40,465 nucleotides of DNA from Pseudomonadota bacterium. GTDB taxonomy: Bacteria; Pseudomonadota; Alphaproteobacteria; Rhizobiales; Xanthobacteraceae. Under the pieces are notes generated by a model. That model was not told where the DNA came from and made no database searches. It saw only the letters and a list, made by a program, of their open reading frames with translations. The translations under genes and the position numbers were made by a program. Where the stretch lies: assembly GCA_016195095.1 (NCBI GenBank), contig JACQAE010000300.1, forward strand, positions 1 through 40,465, given 5' to 3'. Below are positions 9,209-18,236 of the stretch, piece by piece. The first letter of the stretch is position 1. Every line of letters starts with the position of its first letter.

Positions 9209-10126
9209 ATGATGGCTCGCTGGCGCGGTGGGCAGGGCAATTGGTGGGCGGCGTTCGTGCGGCTGGCGCCAACGCTCTGGCTGGCGGCGTTCTTTCTGCT
9301 GCCATTCTTGATCATCGTCAAGATCAGCCTGTCGCAGACGGCAATCGCGCAGCCGCCCTATACGCCAACATTCGACCTCGCGGCCGGTCTCGCGGGGCTG
9401 CGCGCCTTCCTCGCCGCGCTGTCGCTGGAAAGCTACCGTATCCTCGGGTCGGATTTCCTCTACCTCGCGTCCTATCTCAAGAGCCTGCAAGTCGCGGCGG
9501 TGTCGAGCGTCATCCTGCTCATCATCGGCTATCCGATCGCCTATGGCATGGCGCGCCTGCATCCGCGCTGGCAGCCGATCGCGCTCGTCCTTGTCATCCT
9601 GCCGTTCTGGACCTCGTTCCTGATCCGCATCTATGCGTGGATCAACATCCTGCAACGCGAGGGCCTCTTCAACACGGCCCTTGCCGCTCTCGGGCTCGTG
9701 GACACGCCGGTGGCGTGGCTTTCCAGCGACACGGCGGTCTATATCGGCATCGTCTATTCGTATCTTCCGTTCATGGTATTGCCGCTCTACGCGACGCTCG
9801 AAAAGACCGACGCGACGCTTTTGGAGGCAGCGGCCGATCTCGGCTGTCCGCGCTGGCGGGCGTTTTGGCTGGTGACGGTTCCGTTGTCGGCCCCGGGGGT
9901 CGCGGCGGGGGTGCTGCTATGCTTCATTCCCATTTTCGGTGAATTCGTCATCCCTGACCTGCTCGGCGATTCGCGCAGCGTCATGATCGGACAGACGCTG
10001 TGGACCGAGTTCTTCGCCAACAAGGATTGGCCCGCGGCGTCGGCGGTGGCGGTGGTGCTGGTCGGCATTTTGCTGCTGCCGATCGTGCTGCATCAGCGCG
10101 CGCAGGCGCGCGCGGATAAGGACTAA
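9209..10126 (+). CDS. potH: ABC transporter permease, PotH type
   Basis: Inner-membrane permease of 305 aa with about six hydrophobic segments and the cytoplasmic EAA loop (LLEAAADLGCPRWRAFW) that docks on the ATPase. The segments LPFWTSFLIRIYAW and FGEFVIPDLLGDS are typical of PotB/PotH proteins. ATG 9209 (or 9212) lies 12 bases after the stop of the ATPase gene, so the two are co-transcribed. The downstream partner permease is separated by a 107-base spacer that contains a dispersed repeat. Confidence 0.87.
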   Translation: MMARWRGGQGNWWAAFVRLAPTLWLAAFFLLPFLIIVKISLSQTAIAQPPYTPTFDLAAGLAGLRAFLAALSLESYRILGSDFLYLASYLKSLQVAAVSSVILLIIGYPIAYGMARLHPRWQPIALVLVILPFWTSFLIRIYAWINILQREGLFNTALAALGLVDTPVAWLSSDTAVYIGIVYSYLPFMVLPLYATLEKTDATLLEAAADLGCPRWRAFWLVTVPLSAPGVAAGVLLCFIPIFGEFVIPDLLGDSRSVMIGQTLWTEFFANKDWPAASAVAVVLVGILLLPIVLHQRAQARADKD

Positions 10127-10229
10127 AGCATGATCCGGAAAAGTGGAAACCGGTTTTCGCAAGAAATTCACGCCCGAACGAAGTGCCAGTGCCATCGCAT
10201 GATTCAACCTGAAGCAATAAGGCTCTAGC
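10127..10229 (+). repeat. dispersed palindromic repeat inside the pot operon (family A)
   Basis: Starts right after the PotH stop with AGCATGATCCGGAAAAGTGG, continues with AAACCGGTTTTCG and ends with AATAAGGCTCTAG just before the PotI start. The core is the same AAGTGG-AACCGGTT found in the tandem array at 20155-20403. The start codon of the next gene is 5 bases beyond its end, so it forms most of that gene's leader. Confidence 0.8.
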
Positions 10230-10233
10230 CGCC

Positions 10234-11046
10234 ATGCGCCCGGCGCCGTCGCTGTTCAACATCGTCTCGGTCGCCTGCGGGCTTGCGTTCCTTTATTTGC
10301 CGATCGCGGTCCTCGTCGTCTATTCGTTCAACGCCTCGCGTCTCGTGACCGTCTGGGGCGGCTGGTCGCTGCGCTGGTATGGCGAGCTTATCGGCGACCA
10401 AGCCCTGATCGCGGCGGCAAGGACTTCGCTCCTCATTGCTCTCGCCTCGGCCAGCGCGGCGACGCTGCTCGGCACGCTCGCGGCGCTGGCGATCACGCGG
10501 TTTGGCGCCGATCGCGGCCGCACGGCGCTCTCGGCGATGGTGCTCGCACCGCTGGTCATGCCGGAAGTGATCACCGGCCTGTCGCTGCTGCTGTTGTTTG
10601 TTGCCATCAATCTTGATCGCGGATTCCTGACGGTGACGATCGCGCATACGACCGTGACCATGTGCTTTGTCGCCGTCGTCGTGAAGGCGCGCCTCGCCGA
10701 CCTCGACCGCAGCCTGGAGGAGGCGGCGATGGACCTCGGCTGTCCGCCGGCGCGCACGTTCCTGACCGTGACACTGCCGCTGATCGCGCCGGCGCTCGCG
10801 GCCGGATTTCTCCTTGCCTTCACGCTCTCGCTCGATGACCTTGTCATCGCGAGCTTCACCACCGGTCCGGGCGCGACGACCTTGCCGATCCGCATCTATT
10901 CGGACGTGCGGCTTGGCGTGAAGCCGGAAATCAACGCGATCTGCACGATCATGATCGCCACCGTCGCGCTCGCCTTGATTGTCGCCTCGCTGGCATTGCG
11001 CCGTGCAAGTTCGGCCACCACTTCGCGGCGCCCCGGCGCCGCCTGA
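10234..11046 (+). CDS. potI: ABC transporter permease, PotI type
   Basis: Second permease of the importer, 270 aa, with about six membrane segments and the EAA loop LEEAAMDLGCPPARTF near residue 165. The late segment FTLSLDDLVIASFTTGPG is characteristic of PotC/PotI. ATG 10234 has only a poor ribosome site because its leader consists of the repeat at 10127-10229. Together with the ATPase and PotH it forms a complete membrane part of a transporter. The next gene downstream converges on it from the opposite strand with a 44-base gap. Confidence 0.87.
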   Translation: MRPAPSLFNIVSVACGLAFLYLPIAVLVVYSFNASRLVTVWGGWSLRWYGELIGDQALIAAARTSLLIALASASAATLLGTLAALAITRFGADRGRTALSAMVLAPLVMPEVITGLSLLLLFVAINLDRGFLTVTIAHTTVTMCFVAVVVKARLADLDRSLEEAAMDLGCPPARTFLTVTLPLIAPALAAGFLLAFTLSLDDLVIASFTTGPGATTLPIRIYSDVRLGVKPEINAICTIMIATVALALIVASLALRRASSATTSRRPGAA

Positions 11047-11090
11047 AAGTATTTTCCAGCGTCAAGCCGAATGCGACCATTGCAAATCGT

Positions 11091-11423
11091 CTATTCGCTG
11101 CTGCGGCCGGGCGGGCGGAAAATATACGCGATGAACCACAGCGGCACGATGATGAGTGCGCCAAGGAGCAGGTTTGGCAAGGCCCAGGCCAAGCCGCGGC
11201 GCGCAAGCTCCAACACACGCTCCGGCGCCAGCCCGACCTCGCTCATGAGCTGTTCGGCGGTGATGCCGAAATGCGCGAGGATGGTGCCGACGATCAGCGA
11301 CGCAACCGCGACCTTGGCGACCGTGCGCAGGAAGCTTGCCAGCATCCGTGCCTCATGGCGATAAAGCTCAATTAGCCGGCGCGCGCCCTGCGCCGCAGGC
11401 TGATTCGCATGCCGGCCGATCAT
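11091..11423 (-). CDS. small membrane protein, DUF6460-like
   Basis: Protein of 110 aa with two hydrophobic segments, roughly residues 32-55 and 78-102, the second reading LPNLLLGALIIVPLWFIAY before an RPPG tail. The layout matches small conserved membrane proteins of Rhizobiales that I associate with DUF6460; the function is unknown. The start is ATG 11423. It follows the AsmA-like gene on the same strand with a 110-base gap and may belong to its transcript. Confidence 0.7.
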   Translation of the reverse strand: MIGRHANQPAAQGARRLIELYRHEARMLASFLRTVAKVAVASLIVGTILAHFGITAEQLMSEVGLAPERVLELARRGLAWALPNLLLGALIIVPLWFIAYIFRPPGRSSE

Positions 11424-11533
11424 AGTGGATCATCGGCATGCCGCCACGCGTGACGCGGGCGCCGAGAGCGCGATCTCTTGCGAAATACCGTTGCCACTTT
11501 TCGGGATCAAGATCCCGCAGAACGGACCAGGTG

Positions 11534-13441
11534 CTACCGCGATGCGGCTGCGCCGGATTGAGCGCCATTGCCGCCCGCGAGCGGCGCCACATCCGGAGGC
11601 GCGCGCGTCCTATTGGCGTTGAGATGCGGTGTGGCGGCGCCGGAGCGCCTGATCAGGCTCTGCGGGTCGGGCAAAATGAGCGGGTCATCCCATGGCCCCT
11701 GGACGATAAACGGAAGATCAAACGCGCTTGCCTGGTCCTTGGCGCTGGACAGGAGGCTGGCCGTCCCCTTCAGATCGATTTCGCGCGTCGCGATTGCGGC
11801 CAAGCCGGTCGCCGCGATACGCACCGCCGGACCCTCCAGGCGCAGCTCGGCGATATGCGCATGCCCGGCATTCGCCTTCACGGCAAATGCAATCTGCGTG
11901 AACGCGGTGCGGCCGCTGCGGAATTCGCCGCCGCCGGAAAGCGGCCGGCGTTCCAAGCGGCGCAACAGCTGCTCGACATTAAATCCGTTCAGGCCGCCGC
12001 CGCGCGCGTCAAGGCTGACATTTCCCGATAGACTGCCAGCGATCGCGTGCACGCTTTGACCGGATCCGGCGGCCGCGACATTGATCGTGCCCTTGCCCTC
12101 GACGCGGCGGACGCCAAACATATCCCGGAGGCAGCGTTCGAGATCGACATCGGTGAAAATGACTCGTGCGCTGACGTCGGCGCCGGCGTCTGACCGCGCG
12201 AGCGCGAGCGAACCTTGCACAAGGCCGCCAAAGGCCTGTGATTCACCGATGGTCAGCGCCAACTTGCCCCCGCGCAGGTTGGCGCCGAGCGCCGTGCGCC
12301 CAAGGCGCGCCTTGTCGATGAGCACCTCTTGTGCCGAGAGTCGCAGGTCGAGATCGATGGCTTCCAATCCGTCGAGTGCGATCGGGCCGCGGTCCCATTC
12401 GCGCGAATCCGCCGTCAGCAGGCGGAAATTCGCGATATAGGGATTGAGGTCGAGCCGCGGCATCGCCAGCGTTCCCTGCACGCTCTGACGGCCGTCGGTG
12501 GCGATGGATAGCACGCCCTCCGCGGCATTGCCATCAAGCTCGACATGCGCTTGCGAAAGCGAAATCGTCCCGCCGACGGCGACCGCCTGCGCCTTGAGCG
12601 AGAAGTGGCCGAATCCGCCGCCCGGCAGCATGCGATGGCCGCTCCAGCGCATCGCCTGGCGCAATGACGGCGCGTCGGCGGCAAGCGTGCCGTCGATCTT
12701 GACGGTCGGCAGGCGGCTGATCGCGCCCTCGAATGCGAGCTTGAGTGGGGCGCCGCCGATGCGGATTTTCACGCCCGAGCGTTCACCGACGAGGGCGGCG
12801 AAGAAGTTGCTGATGACGAGGTTGGCCTCCACCGGCTCGTCGCGCCACACGAAGCGGCCGGTGGCGCCGAAGGAATTCGAGATCGACGGCCATGCAAGCG
12901 ACATGTCGATGTCGCCGATGGTTTCGTCGATGCCGCGCAGCGGATCGCGGTATTCGACGATCCCGCCGGCGACGCGGATTTCCGAGAACACGGCCGCGCG
13001 CGGCCCGGCGGCGTCCGGGCGCAGCGTGCGCGCCAGCGTCTCGACAAGCGCCGACCAGTTGGAGCGACCGCCGGCGCCGACATCGATCACGATGCGCGGC
13101 CGCAGCAGGGAAATATCGGCCACTTCGACGCGTCCGAGGAGCAGCGGAAACAGGTGCAGGTTCGCGGTCAGCCGCTCGGCGCGCAGCGGCGGTTCGCCGT
13201 CTTGAGCGGAGCCAAGCACCACGTCGGAGAAGTTGACGGCGCCGAAGGGAAACAGCGATACTTCGGCCGCCCCGCGCAGGATGGGATCGAGCCTGCTGGC
13301 GGCGCGGATTTCCGCCTTCACCGCCTCGCGCACGCTCTGGGAGGAAATCATGACCGGTGCCAGCGCCAGCGCGGCGACGCCAACGGCGGCGAGCGCAAGC
13401 GCGGCCAGTCCCAGACGTCTGAAGCCGAGGGCCGCAGTCAA
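11534..13441 (-). CDS. AsmA family protein
   Basis: Large protein (about 635 aa) with one N-terminal membrane segment (LGLAALALAAVGVAALALAP) followed by a periplasmic part made of AsmA-type repeats: an N-terminal domain with VSLFPFGAVNFSDVVLG and RAERLTANLHLFPLLLG, and a C-terminal domain with LSGNVSLDARGGGLNGFNVEQLL. AsmA-like proteins are inner-membrane-anchored and are implicated in outer-membrane biogenesis and lipid transfer. No ATG fits the start; TTG 13441, just before the hydrophobic segment, is the best choice. Farther upstream the open frame runs into the scoB coding region and has no plausible protein content. Downstream of scoAB by about 130 bases; a functional link is not evident. 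Confidence 0.82.
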   Translation of the reverse strand: MTAALGFRRLGLAALALAAVGVAALALAPVMISSQSVREAVKAEIRAASRLDPILRGAAEVSLFPFGAVNFSDVVLGSAQDGEPPLRAERLTANLHLFPLLLGRVEVADISLLRPRIVIDVGAGGRSNWSALVETLARTLRPDAAGPRAAVFSEIRVAGGIVEYRDPLRGIDETIGDIDMSLAWPSISNSFGATGRFVWRDEPVEANLVISNFFAALVGERSGVKIRIGGAPLKLAFEGAISRLPTVKIDGTLAADAPSLRQAMRWSGHRMLPGGGFGHFSLKAQAVAVGGTISLSQAHVELDGNAAEGVLSIATDGRQSVQGTLAMPRLDLNPYIANFRLLTADSREWDRGPIALDGLEAIDLDLRLSAQEVLIDKARLGRTALGANLRGGKLALTIGESQAFGGLVQGSLALARSDAGADVSARVIFTDVDLERCLRDMFGVRRVEGKGTINVAAAGSGQSVHAIAGSLSGNVSLDARGGGLNGFNVEQLLRRLERRPLSGGGEFRSGRTAFTQIAFAVKANAGHAHIAELRLEGPAVRIAATGLAAIATREIDLKGTASLLSSAKDQASAFDLPFIVQGPWDDPLILPDPQSLIRRSGAATPHLNANRTRAPPDVAPLAGGNGAQSGAAASR

Positions 13442-13572
13442 GGGCGCTGATCCGATCGGTCGGTTGGTGGTTACCTGCGCGACTATAGCGGCGGCGCGTG
13501 AACGTGCAACCCGCCGCGCTGGTTTGTTCAATTCCCGGCCGCGACAAGCCGGCCGGCGGCTCGATGGCGCGA

Positions 13573-14223
13573 CTACTTCAGGCCGGCGGCGAGCGTGTAA
13601 TCCGCCAGCGTGCGCTTGCGAATCTCGTCGACGCTCACGCCGGCGGCGATCTCGGTCAGCGTCATGCCGCCGCCGCCCTTCTTGTCGATGGTGAAGACGC
13701 CGAGATCGGTGATCACCATATCGACGACGCCCGCCCCGGTGAGCGGCAGCGTGCATTTGCGCAACAGCTTGGGCTCATCCTTGGCCGAATGCTCCATGAC
13801 CACGACGACCTTCTTCACGCCGGCGACGAGATCCATCGCGCCGCCCATGCCCTTAACCATCTTTCCCGGAATCATCCAGTTGGCGAGATCGCCATTGGCG
13901 GCGACTTGCATGGCGCCAAGAATTGAGAGGTCGATGTGACCGCCGCGGATCATGGCGAATGAGTCGGCGCTGGAAAAATAGCTCGTCGTCGGAAGTTCGG
14001 TCACCGTCTGCTTGCCGGCATTGATGAGGTCGGGATCCTCCTCGCCCTCGAATGGGAACGGCCCGGTGCCGAGCATGCCGTTCTCGCTCTGCAACTGCAC
14101 GTTCATGCCGGCGGGGATGTAGTTGGAGACGAGGGTCGGAATGCCGATCCCGAGATTGACGTAGAAACCGTCGCGCAGTTCCTTGGCGGCGCGTTCGGCC
14201 ATCTGCTCGCGTGTCCAGGGCAT
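13573..14223 (-). CDS. scoB: 3-oxoacid CoA-transferase subunit B
   Basis: Beta subunit (216 aa) of the acetoacetate:succinyl-CoA transferase, which activates acetoacetate so it can enter central metabolism. The catalytic glutamate lies in the [12 protein letters not shown] motif, and the family segments NLGIGIPT and [14 protein letters not shown] are present. ATG 14223 follows a ribosome site 15 bases after the scoA stop, so the two subunits are co-translated. Ketone bodies or PHB breakdown would supply the substrate, and a phasin gene is found 10 kb away. Confidence 0.93.
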   Translation of the reverse strand: MPWTREQMAERAAKELRDGFYVNLGIGIPTLVSNYIPAGMNVQLQSENGMLGTGPFPFEGEEDPDLINAGKQTVTELPTTSYFSSADSFAMIRGGHIDLSILGAMQVAANGDLANWMIPGKMVKGMGGAMDLVAGVKKVVVVMEHSAKDEPKLLRKCTLPLTGAGVVDMVITDLGVFTIDKKGGGGMTLTEIAAGVSVDEIRKRTLADYTLAAGLK

Positions 14224-14238
14224 GGAAGCTCCTTGCGG

Positions 14239-14940
14239 TCAGGCGCGCTTGCGCACGGTACGCTGTTCGATGTGCTTGGTCGCGTTGGGCACGTGCACGA
14301 TGCGCTGCACGAAGACGCCAGCGGTGACGATGTGGTCGGGATCGAGGCCGCCGGGCTCGACGAGGTGCTCGACCTGCGCGACCGTGATTTTGCCCGCCGT
14401 CGCCATCATCGGGTTGAAATTGCGCGCCGTCTTTCGATATACGAGGTTGCCTTCGCTATCGCCCTTCCAGGCGTGCACGATCGCCAGGTCGGCGATAAGT
14501 CCGCGCTCCAGGATATAGCGCTCGCCGCCGAATTCGCGCTCGTCCTTGCCCTCCGCGATTATGGTGCCGACGCCGGTCTTGGTGAAGAAGGCCGGGATGC
14601 CGGCGCCGCCGGCGCGAATGCGTTCGGCCAGCGTGCCCTGCGGGTTGAATTCGATGTCGAGTTCGCCGGCGAGAAACTGCTGCGCGAAGGTCTTGTTCTC
14701 CCCGACATAGGAGGAGATCATCTTCTTGATCTGGCGGCTTTCGAGCAGGATGCCGAGGCCGATGCCGTCGACGCCGGCATTGTTGGACACGACCGTGAGG
14801 TCGCGCACGCCCGATTCGCGGATGGCCTGGATGAGCGTTTCGGGGATGCCGCACAGGCCGAACCCGCCGGCCATGATCAGCATACCGTCCTTGAGCAGGC
14901 CGGCGAGCGCGGCGCGCGCGTTAGGATAGACTTTCTTCAT
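14239..14940 (-). CDS. scoA: 3-oxoacid CoA-transferase subunit A
   Basis: Alpha subunit (233 aa) of the same heteromeric family I CoA-transferase. The CoA-binding glycine motif GGFGLCGIPE lies near residue 26, with VSNNAGVDGIGLG, the GAGIPAFFTKTGVGT segment and LVYRKTARNFNPMMATA following as in the family. ATG 14940 is preceded by an AGGGG ribosome site. It is the first gene of the scoA-scoB pair; its promoter should be in the 230 bases up to the fbpB stop. Confidence 0.93.
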   Translation of the reverse strand: MKKVYPNARAALAGLLKDGMLIMAGGFGLCGIPETLIQAIRESGVRDLTVVSNNAGVDGIGLGILLESRQIKKMISSYVGENKTFAQQFLAGELDIEFNPQGTLAERIRAGGAGIPAFFTKTGVGTIIAEGKDEREFGGERYILERGLIADLAIVHAWKGDSEGNLVYRKTARNFNPMMATAGKITVAQVEHLVEPGGLDPDHIVTAGVFVQRIVHVPNATKHIEQRTVRKRA

Positions 14941-15132
14941 GGTCCCCTCATGTCCTCCACGGCGCCGGAAAACGCGTTGACCTCGCGGTCAGGAGAATTC
15001 TCTAGCGCGCCGCGCGCCCTGCCGCAATCGCCCCGGCGGAGCGGGTAATGGGCGGCCGGGCGTGTCTTTACGCGAGCGGAAACGGGTGAGCGGTCAAGAT
15101 CATGCTCTGCGCCAAGAGAATCGATCGCGTTC

Positions 15133-15163
15133 ATGATTTTGGATCGGGTCGATCCGAAATCAT
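15133..15163. terminator. 13-bp stem hairpin between scoA and fbpB
   Basis: ATGATTTTGGATC (15133-15145) pairs with GATCCGAAATCAT (15151-15163) around the loop GGGTC with one wobble position. On the minus strand it begins only 6 bases after the fbpB stop, a likely place for a transcription terminator or 3'-end protecting stem. The flanking sequence resembles a dispersed element of this bacterial group, and the fbpB TAG stop lies in a CTAG at its edge. Confidence 0.6.
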
Positions 15164-15169
15164 CGCGTC

Positions 15170-16906
15170 CTAGGCCGACATGCGCGCCGCCCCGCTGGCG
15201 AATTCCGCCGACAGGTCGGCTAGGCGCACCATGTAGACAACGGGAACGACGCCCACGGCGACGATCATCAACGCCGCCAAGGCACCCTCCTCGAAGCTGC
15301 CGCGGGTCGCGAACTGGTAGACATAGGTCGAAAGCGTTTCGACGTTCAACGGCCGCAACAGCAGGGTTGCCGGCAGTTCCTTGAGACAATCGACGAAGAT
15401 CAGGAGGGCGGCGCCAAAAATGGCAGGGCGGGCGAGCGGAATGTGCAACGTGCGCGTCACCGTCGCGGGACCGGCGCCAAGCAGGCGGGCGCTGTCGTCG
15501 AATGCGGTGGTGATGCGCGCGAAGCCGGATTGGGCGAAGCCGACCGAGATGGCAAGAAAGCGCACGACATAGGCGATGACCACCGCCGCGCCTGAGCCGG
15601 CGATGAGGAGCCCGACCCCGACCCCGGCAACCGCGCGAGTGACGGCGTTGATGCCGTCGTCCAGCGCCACGAGCGGCGTCAACATGCCAAGCGCCAGAAC
15701 GGTCCCCGGCATTGCATAACCGATGCCGGCGAGATTGACGCAAGCGGCGATGAAGGCGTTCGGCAGCCAGCGCAGCGCCGCGACCACGCCAAAGCCGAGC
15801 GCCAGCACGATCCCTGTCGCGGCCGCGGCATAGGTGATCGTGTTCAATGTATGCGCCAGCAGCGCCTTATCAAAGCCCGCGAACAGGCTGCGCTCGATCA
15901 CCTGCCAGGCAAGGAATCCCGCCGGAAGGAAAAATCCCAGCGTCACCGGCAGCACGCAGGCGAGGGTGGCCAGCCAACCGCGTGCGCCGGAAAGGACGAT
16001 CGGCGTCACAAGTTGCGAATCCTGCGCCGGTGCGGCAAAACCGCGCCGCCGCCGTCCATAGCGTTCGAGCGCCACCAGCGCCAGCACCGCGAGCAGCATC
16101 AGGCTGGCGATCTGCGCCGCGCCCGTCAGGTTGCCGCGATTGAGCCAGGTGGAAAAGATCGACAGCGTCAGGGTCCGCACGCCGAGATATTCGCTAGCAC
16201 CGATATCGTTGAGCGTTTCCATCAGCGCGAGCGCGAGCCCGACCGCGATCGCCGGACGCGCCAGCGGCAGCGTGATGGTGCGCACGAGCCGCACCGGCCG
16301 CGCGCCAAGGACGCGCGCCGCCTCGATATAGGCGGTGCATTGTGTTTGGAACATCGCGCGCGAGGCAAGATAGACATAAGGGTAGAGCACAAAACCGATG
16401 ACGCCGATCGCTCCACCGAGCGAGCGAATCGGCGGAAACCAGTATTCGGCCGGGCTCTGCCATCCGAAGGCGGCGCGCAAGGCGGTCTGCACCGGCCCGG
16501 CGGTGTCGAGAATATCGACATAGACATAGGCGACAATGTAGGTCGGGATGGCGAGTGGCAGCGGCAAAAGCCACACCAGCTTGGCGCGGCCGGGGAACTG
16601 AAACGTCGAAATCAGCCAGGCGGCGCCGACGCCGATACCGGTCGTCAACGCTGCGACGCCGGCGAGCAGCAGGGCGGTCTCGACAAGGCTGTCGGGTATC
16701 ACGTGCGCAATCAGGTGCGCCCACAGGTCGCCACTGTCGCCGCTTGCTATCACGATCAGGCTCGCCGCCGGCCCCAGCACCAAGAGCCCCGTGATCGCGG
16801 CCAGTGCCAAGGCAACAATACGCGGCGCGCCGGCGGCAAGGCGTGGCGCTTTCGCCCACAATTGCCGCCGATCGCCGCTGTCTGCGGTTTGACTATTGAC
16901 GCTCAT
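15170..16906 (-). CDS. fbpB: iron(III) ABC transporter permease, fused two-domain type
   Basis: Inner-membrane permease of 578 aa made of two homologous halves in one chain, each with its own EAA loop (EAARVLGARPVRLVRTITLPLARP near residue 230 and a second DDSARLLGAGPATVTRTLHIPLARP near residue 480), as in FbpB/SfuB/CysTW-like iron permeases. About 12 membrane segments are expected. ATG 16906 is used; a TTG at 16915 would add three residues. It lies 69 bases downstream of fbpA on the same strand. No ATPase gene follows: the next gene on this strand is scoA. The ATPase must be encoded elsewhere or shared. Confidence 0.88.
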   Translation of the reverse strand: MSVNSQTADSGDRRQLWAKAPRLAAGAPRIVALALAAITGLLVLGPAASLIVIASGDSGDLWAHLIAHVIPDSLVETALLLAGVAALTTGIGVGAAWLISTFQFPGRAKLVWLLPLPLAIPTYIVAYVYVDILDTAGPVQTALRAAFGWQSPAEYWFPPIRSLGGAIGVIGFVLYPYVYLASRAMFQTQCTAYIEAARVLGARPVRLVRTITLPLARPAIAVGLALALMETLNDIGASEYLGVRTLTLSIFSTWLNRGNLTGAAQIASLMLLAVLALVALERYGRRRRGFAAPAQDSQLVTPIVLSGARGWLATLACVLPVTLGFFLPAGFLAWQVIERSLFAGFDKALLAHTLNTITYAAAATGIVLALGFGVVAALRWLPNAFIAACVNLAGIGYAMPGTVLALGMLTPLVALDDGINAVTRAVAGVGVGLLIAGSGAAVVIAYVVRFLAISVGFAQSGFARITTAFDDSARLLGAGPATVTRTLHIPLARPAIFGAALLIFVDCLKELPATLLLRPLNVETLSTYVYQFATRGSFEEGALAALMIVAVGVVPVVYMVRLADLSAEFASGAARMSA

Positions 16907-16975
16907 GCACGGCAATACTGGTTAAATCAGGCCGACGCCGTCGCAAGCACGCGACTGGCGCGCGCGCCGCGCGCA

Positions 16976-18001
16976 TCAGCGGTCAAAACCAATCTGGTCG
17001 ACGAGATCGGCCGCCGCCTTGCGCTGCTCGGCGATCGTCGACAGCGGCATCGGGTCGGCGTTGAGCGCGCCAAAGCTCGCGATCGTCGGGTTGACCGCGA
17101 CGCCGGCGCGCACTGGATATTCGTAATTGACGTCGGCATACATGAGCTGCGCCTTTTCGCCGACCAGCCACTCGATCAGCCGCATGGCGTTGGCCTTGTT
17201 CGGCGCGTGCTTGGCCAATATCACGCCCGACAGGTTCACGTGCGTGCCGCCATTCTTGAACGTCGGCAGGATGACCTTCGTCGCCTGCGCCCACGGCTTC
17301 TGCGCCGCATTGGCGTTCGCCATCAGTGCCCAGTAATAGGTATTGCCGATTCCGAGATCGCACTTGCCGGCGGCCACGTCGCGCGCCTGCTCGCGGTCGC
17401 CGCCCGAGGGCTTCTGCGCCAGATTGGCCTTGAGGCCGTGCAGCCAATCGGCGGCCGTACCGGCGCCGAGTTTGGCGATCGCGGCCGCGAACAGCGCGTT
17501 GTTGTAATTATGCTGGCCGGAGCGGATGCAGATCCTGCCTTTCCATTTCGCGTCGGCCAATTCCTCGTAGGTGATCGCGTCCTGCGCGACGCGCTCCCTC
17601 GACGCGTAGACGACGCGCGCGCGCATCGAAATGCCGTACCAGTGGCCTTCCGGATCGCGATATCGCGGTTCGACGACGCGTTCGAGGAGGTCGGACCGGA
17701 TCGGTTGCGTCACGCCGGCGCGCACCGCGTCCTCCAGCCGGCCGATATCGACCGTGAGCAGCACGTCGGCCGGGCTGTTGGCGCCTTCGGCGCGGATGCG
17801 CTGTTCGAGCCCTGAACTCGCCGAAATGACGTTCACCTTCAGGCCGGTATCCTGGCTGAATGCCTCGAACAGCGGCGCCATCAGTTTGGACTCGCGGTAG
17901 GTGTAGACGTTGACCTCGCCGGACTGCGCCAACGCTCCGCCCAAGCCGAATGCCAGGACGACAACGGATCCGATCATCACGCGCAAACGGGTGCAAGTCA
18001 T
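16976..18001 (-). CDS. fbpA: periplasmic iron(III)-binding protein
   Basis: Substrate-binding protein of 341 aa with a clear Sec signal peptide (residues 1-26, ending ALAQ) and a mature part starting EVNVYTYRE. The adjacent tyrosine pair Y222-Y223 in GNTYYWAL is the ferric-iron ligand pair of FbpA proteins, and YADVNYEYPV near the C-terminus is another family landmark. It captures Fe3+ in the periplasm and hands it to the downstream FbpB. ATG 18001 is preferred because the signal peptide starts there; TTG 18007 is a possible upstream start. The promoter region holds several TGGAA half-sites (see 18135-18186). Confidence 0.92.
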   Translation of the reverse strand: MTCTRLRVMIGSVVVLAFGLGGALAQSGEVNVYTYRESKLMAPLFEAFSQDTGLKVNVISASSGLEQRIRAEGANSPADVLLTVDIGRLEDAVRAGVTQPIRSDLLERVVEPRYRDPEGHWYGISMRARVVYASRERVAQDAITYEELADAKWKGRICIRSGQHNYNNALFAAAIAKLGAGTAADWLHGLKANLAQKPSGGDREQARDVAAGKCDLGIGNTYYWALMANANAAQKPWAQATKVILPTFKNGGTHVNLSGVILAKHAPNKANAMRLIEWLVGEKAQLMYADVNYEYPVRAGVAVNPTIASFGALNADPMPLSTIAEQRKAAADLVDQIGFDR

Positions 18002-18134
18002 GGCCAATGCTCCTGCGCACGAGGTTCAAGGCCCCGTGGTAGCGTTTCCGCGCCTCGACGGCGCTTCTTGGAGCGTCCTTTAGGCCCTGTATGGCGCCAG
18101 CGTCAAGAAAAGTTCTCGTGTAACATCAGTATGT

Positions 18135-18186
18135 TGGAATGGTTCCAGGGTATCCTTTCCTGGAAGTGTTCGAAACTGGAAGTGTT
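18135..18186. promoter_or_regulatory. cluster of TGGAA/TTCCA half-sites upstream of fbpA
   Basis: Four copies of one pentamer in 50 bases: TGGAA at 18135-18139, its complement TTCCA at 18143-18147, and two direct copies inside CTGGAAGTGTT at 18160-18170 and 18176-18186. The first two form a palindrome with a 3-base centre; TTCCAGG/CCTGGAA (18143-18149/18159-18165) form another. Such spacing suggests an operator for a regulator of the iron transporter about 130 bases downstream, but no known Fur or Irr box is recognisable. The rest of 18002-18236 holds no gene. Confidence 0.35.
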
Positions 18187-18236
18187 TGCCGTGCGAAGAC
18201 AAGGACAACGCCTGGCCTAGCGCGCCGGCGATCGTG

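Noticed and set aside
11368-11592. 74-codon minus-strand frame between the AsmA-like and DUF6460-like genes
   Set aside because: Overlaps both neighbours by about 56 bases and has no ribosome site or known motif; left out for lack of evidence.
15851-17815. 654-codon plus-strand frame antisense to fbpB and fbpA
   Set aside because: Very rich in Arg, Gln and His with no domain; both opposite genes are certain.
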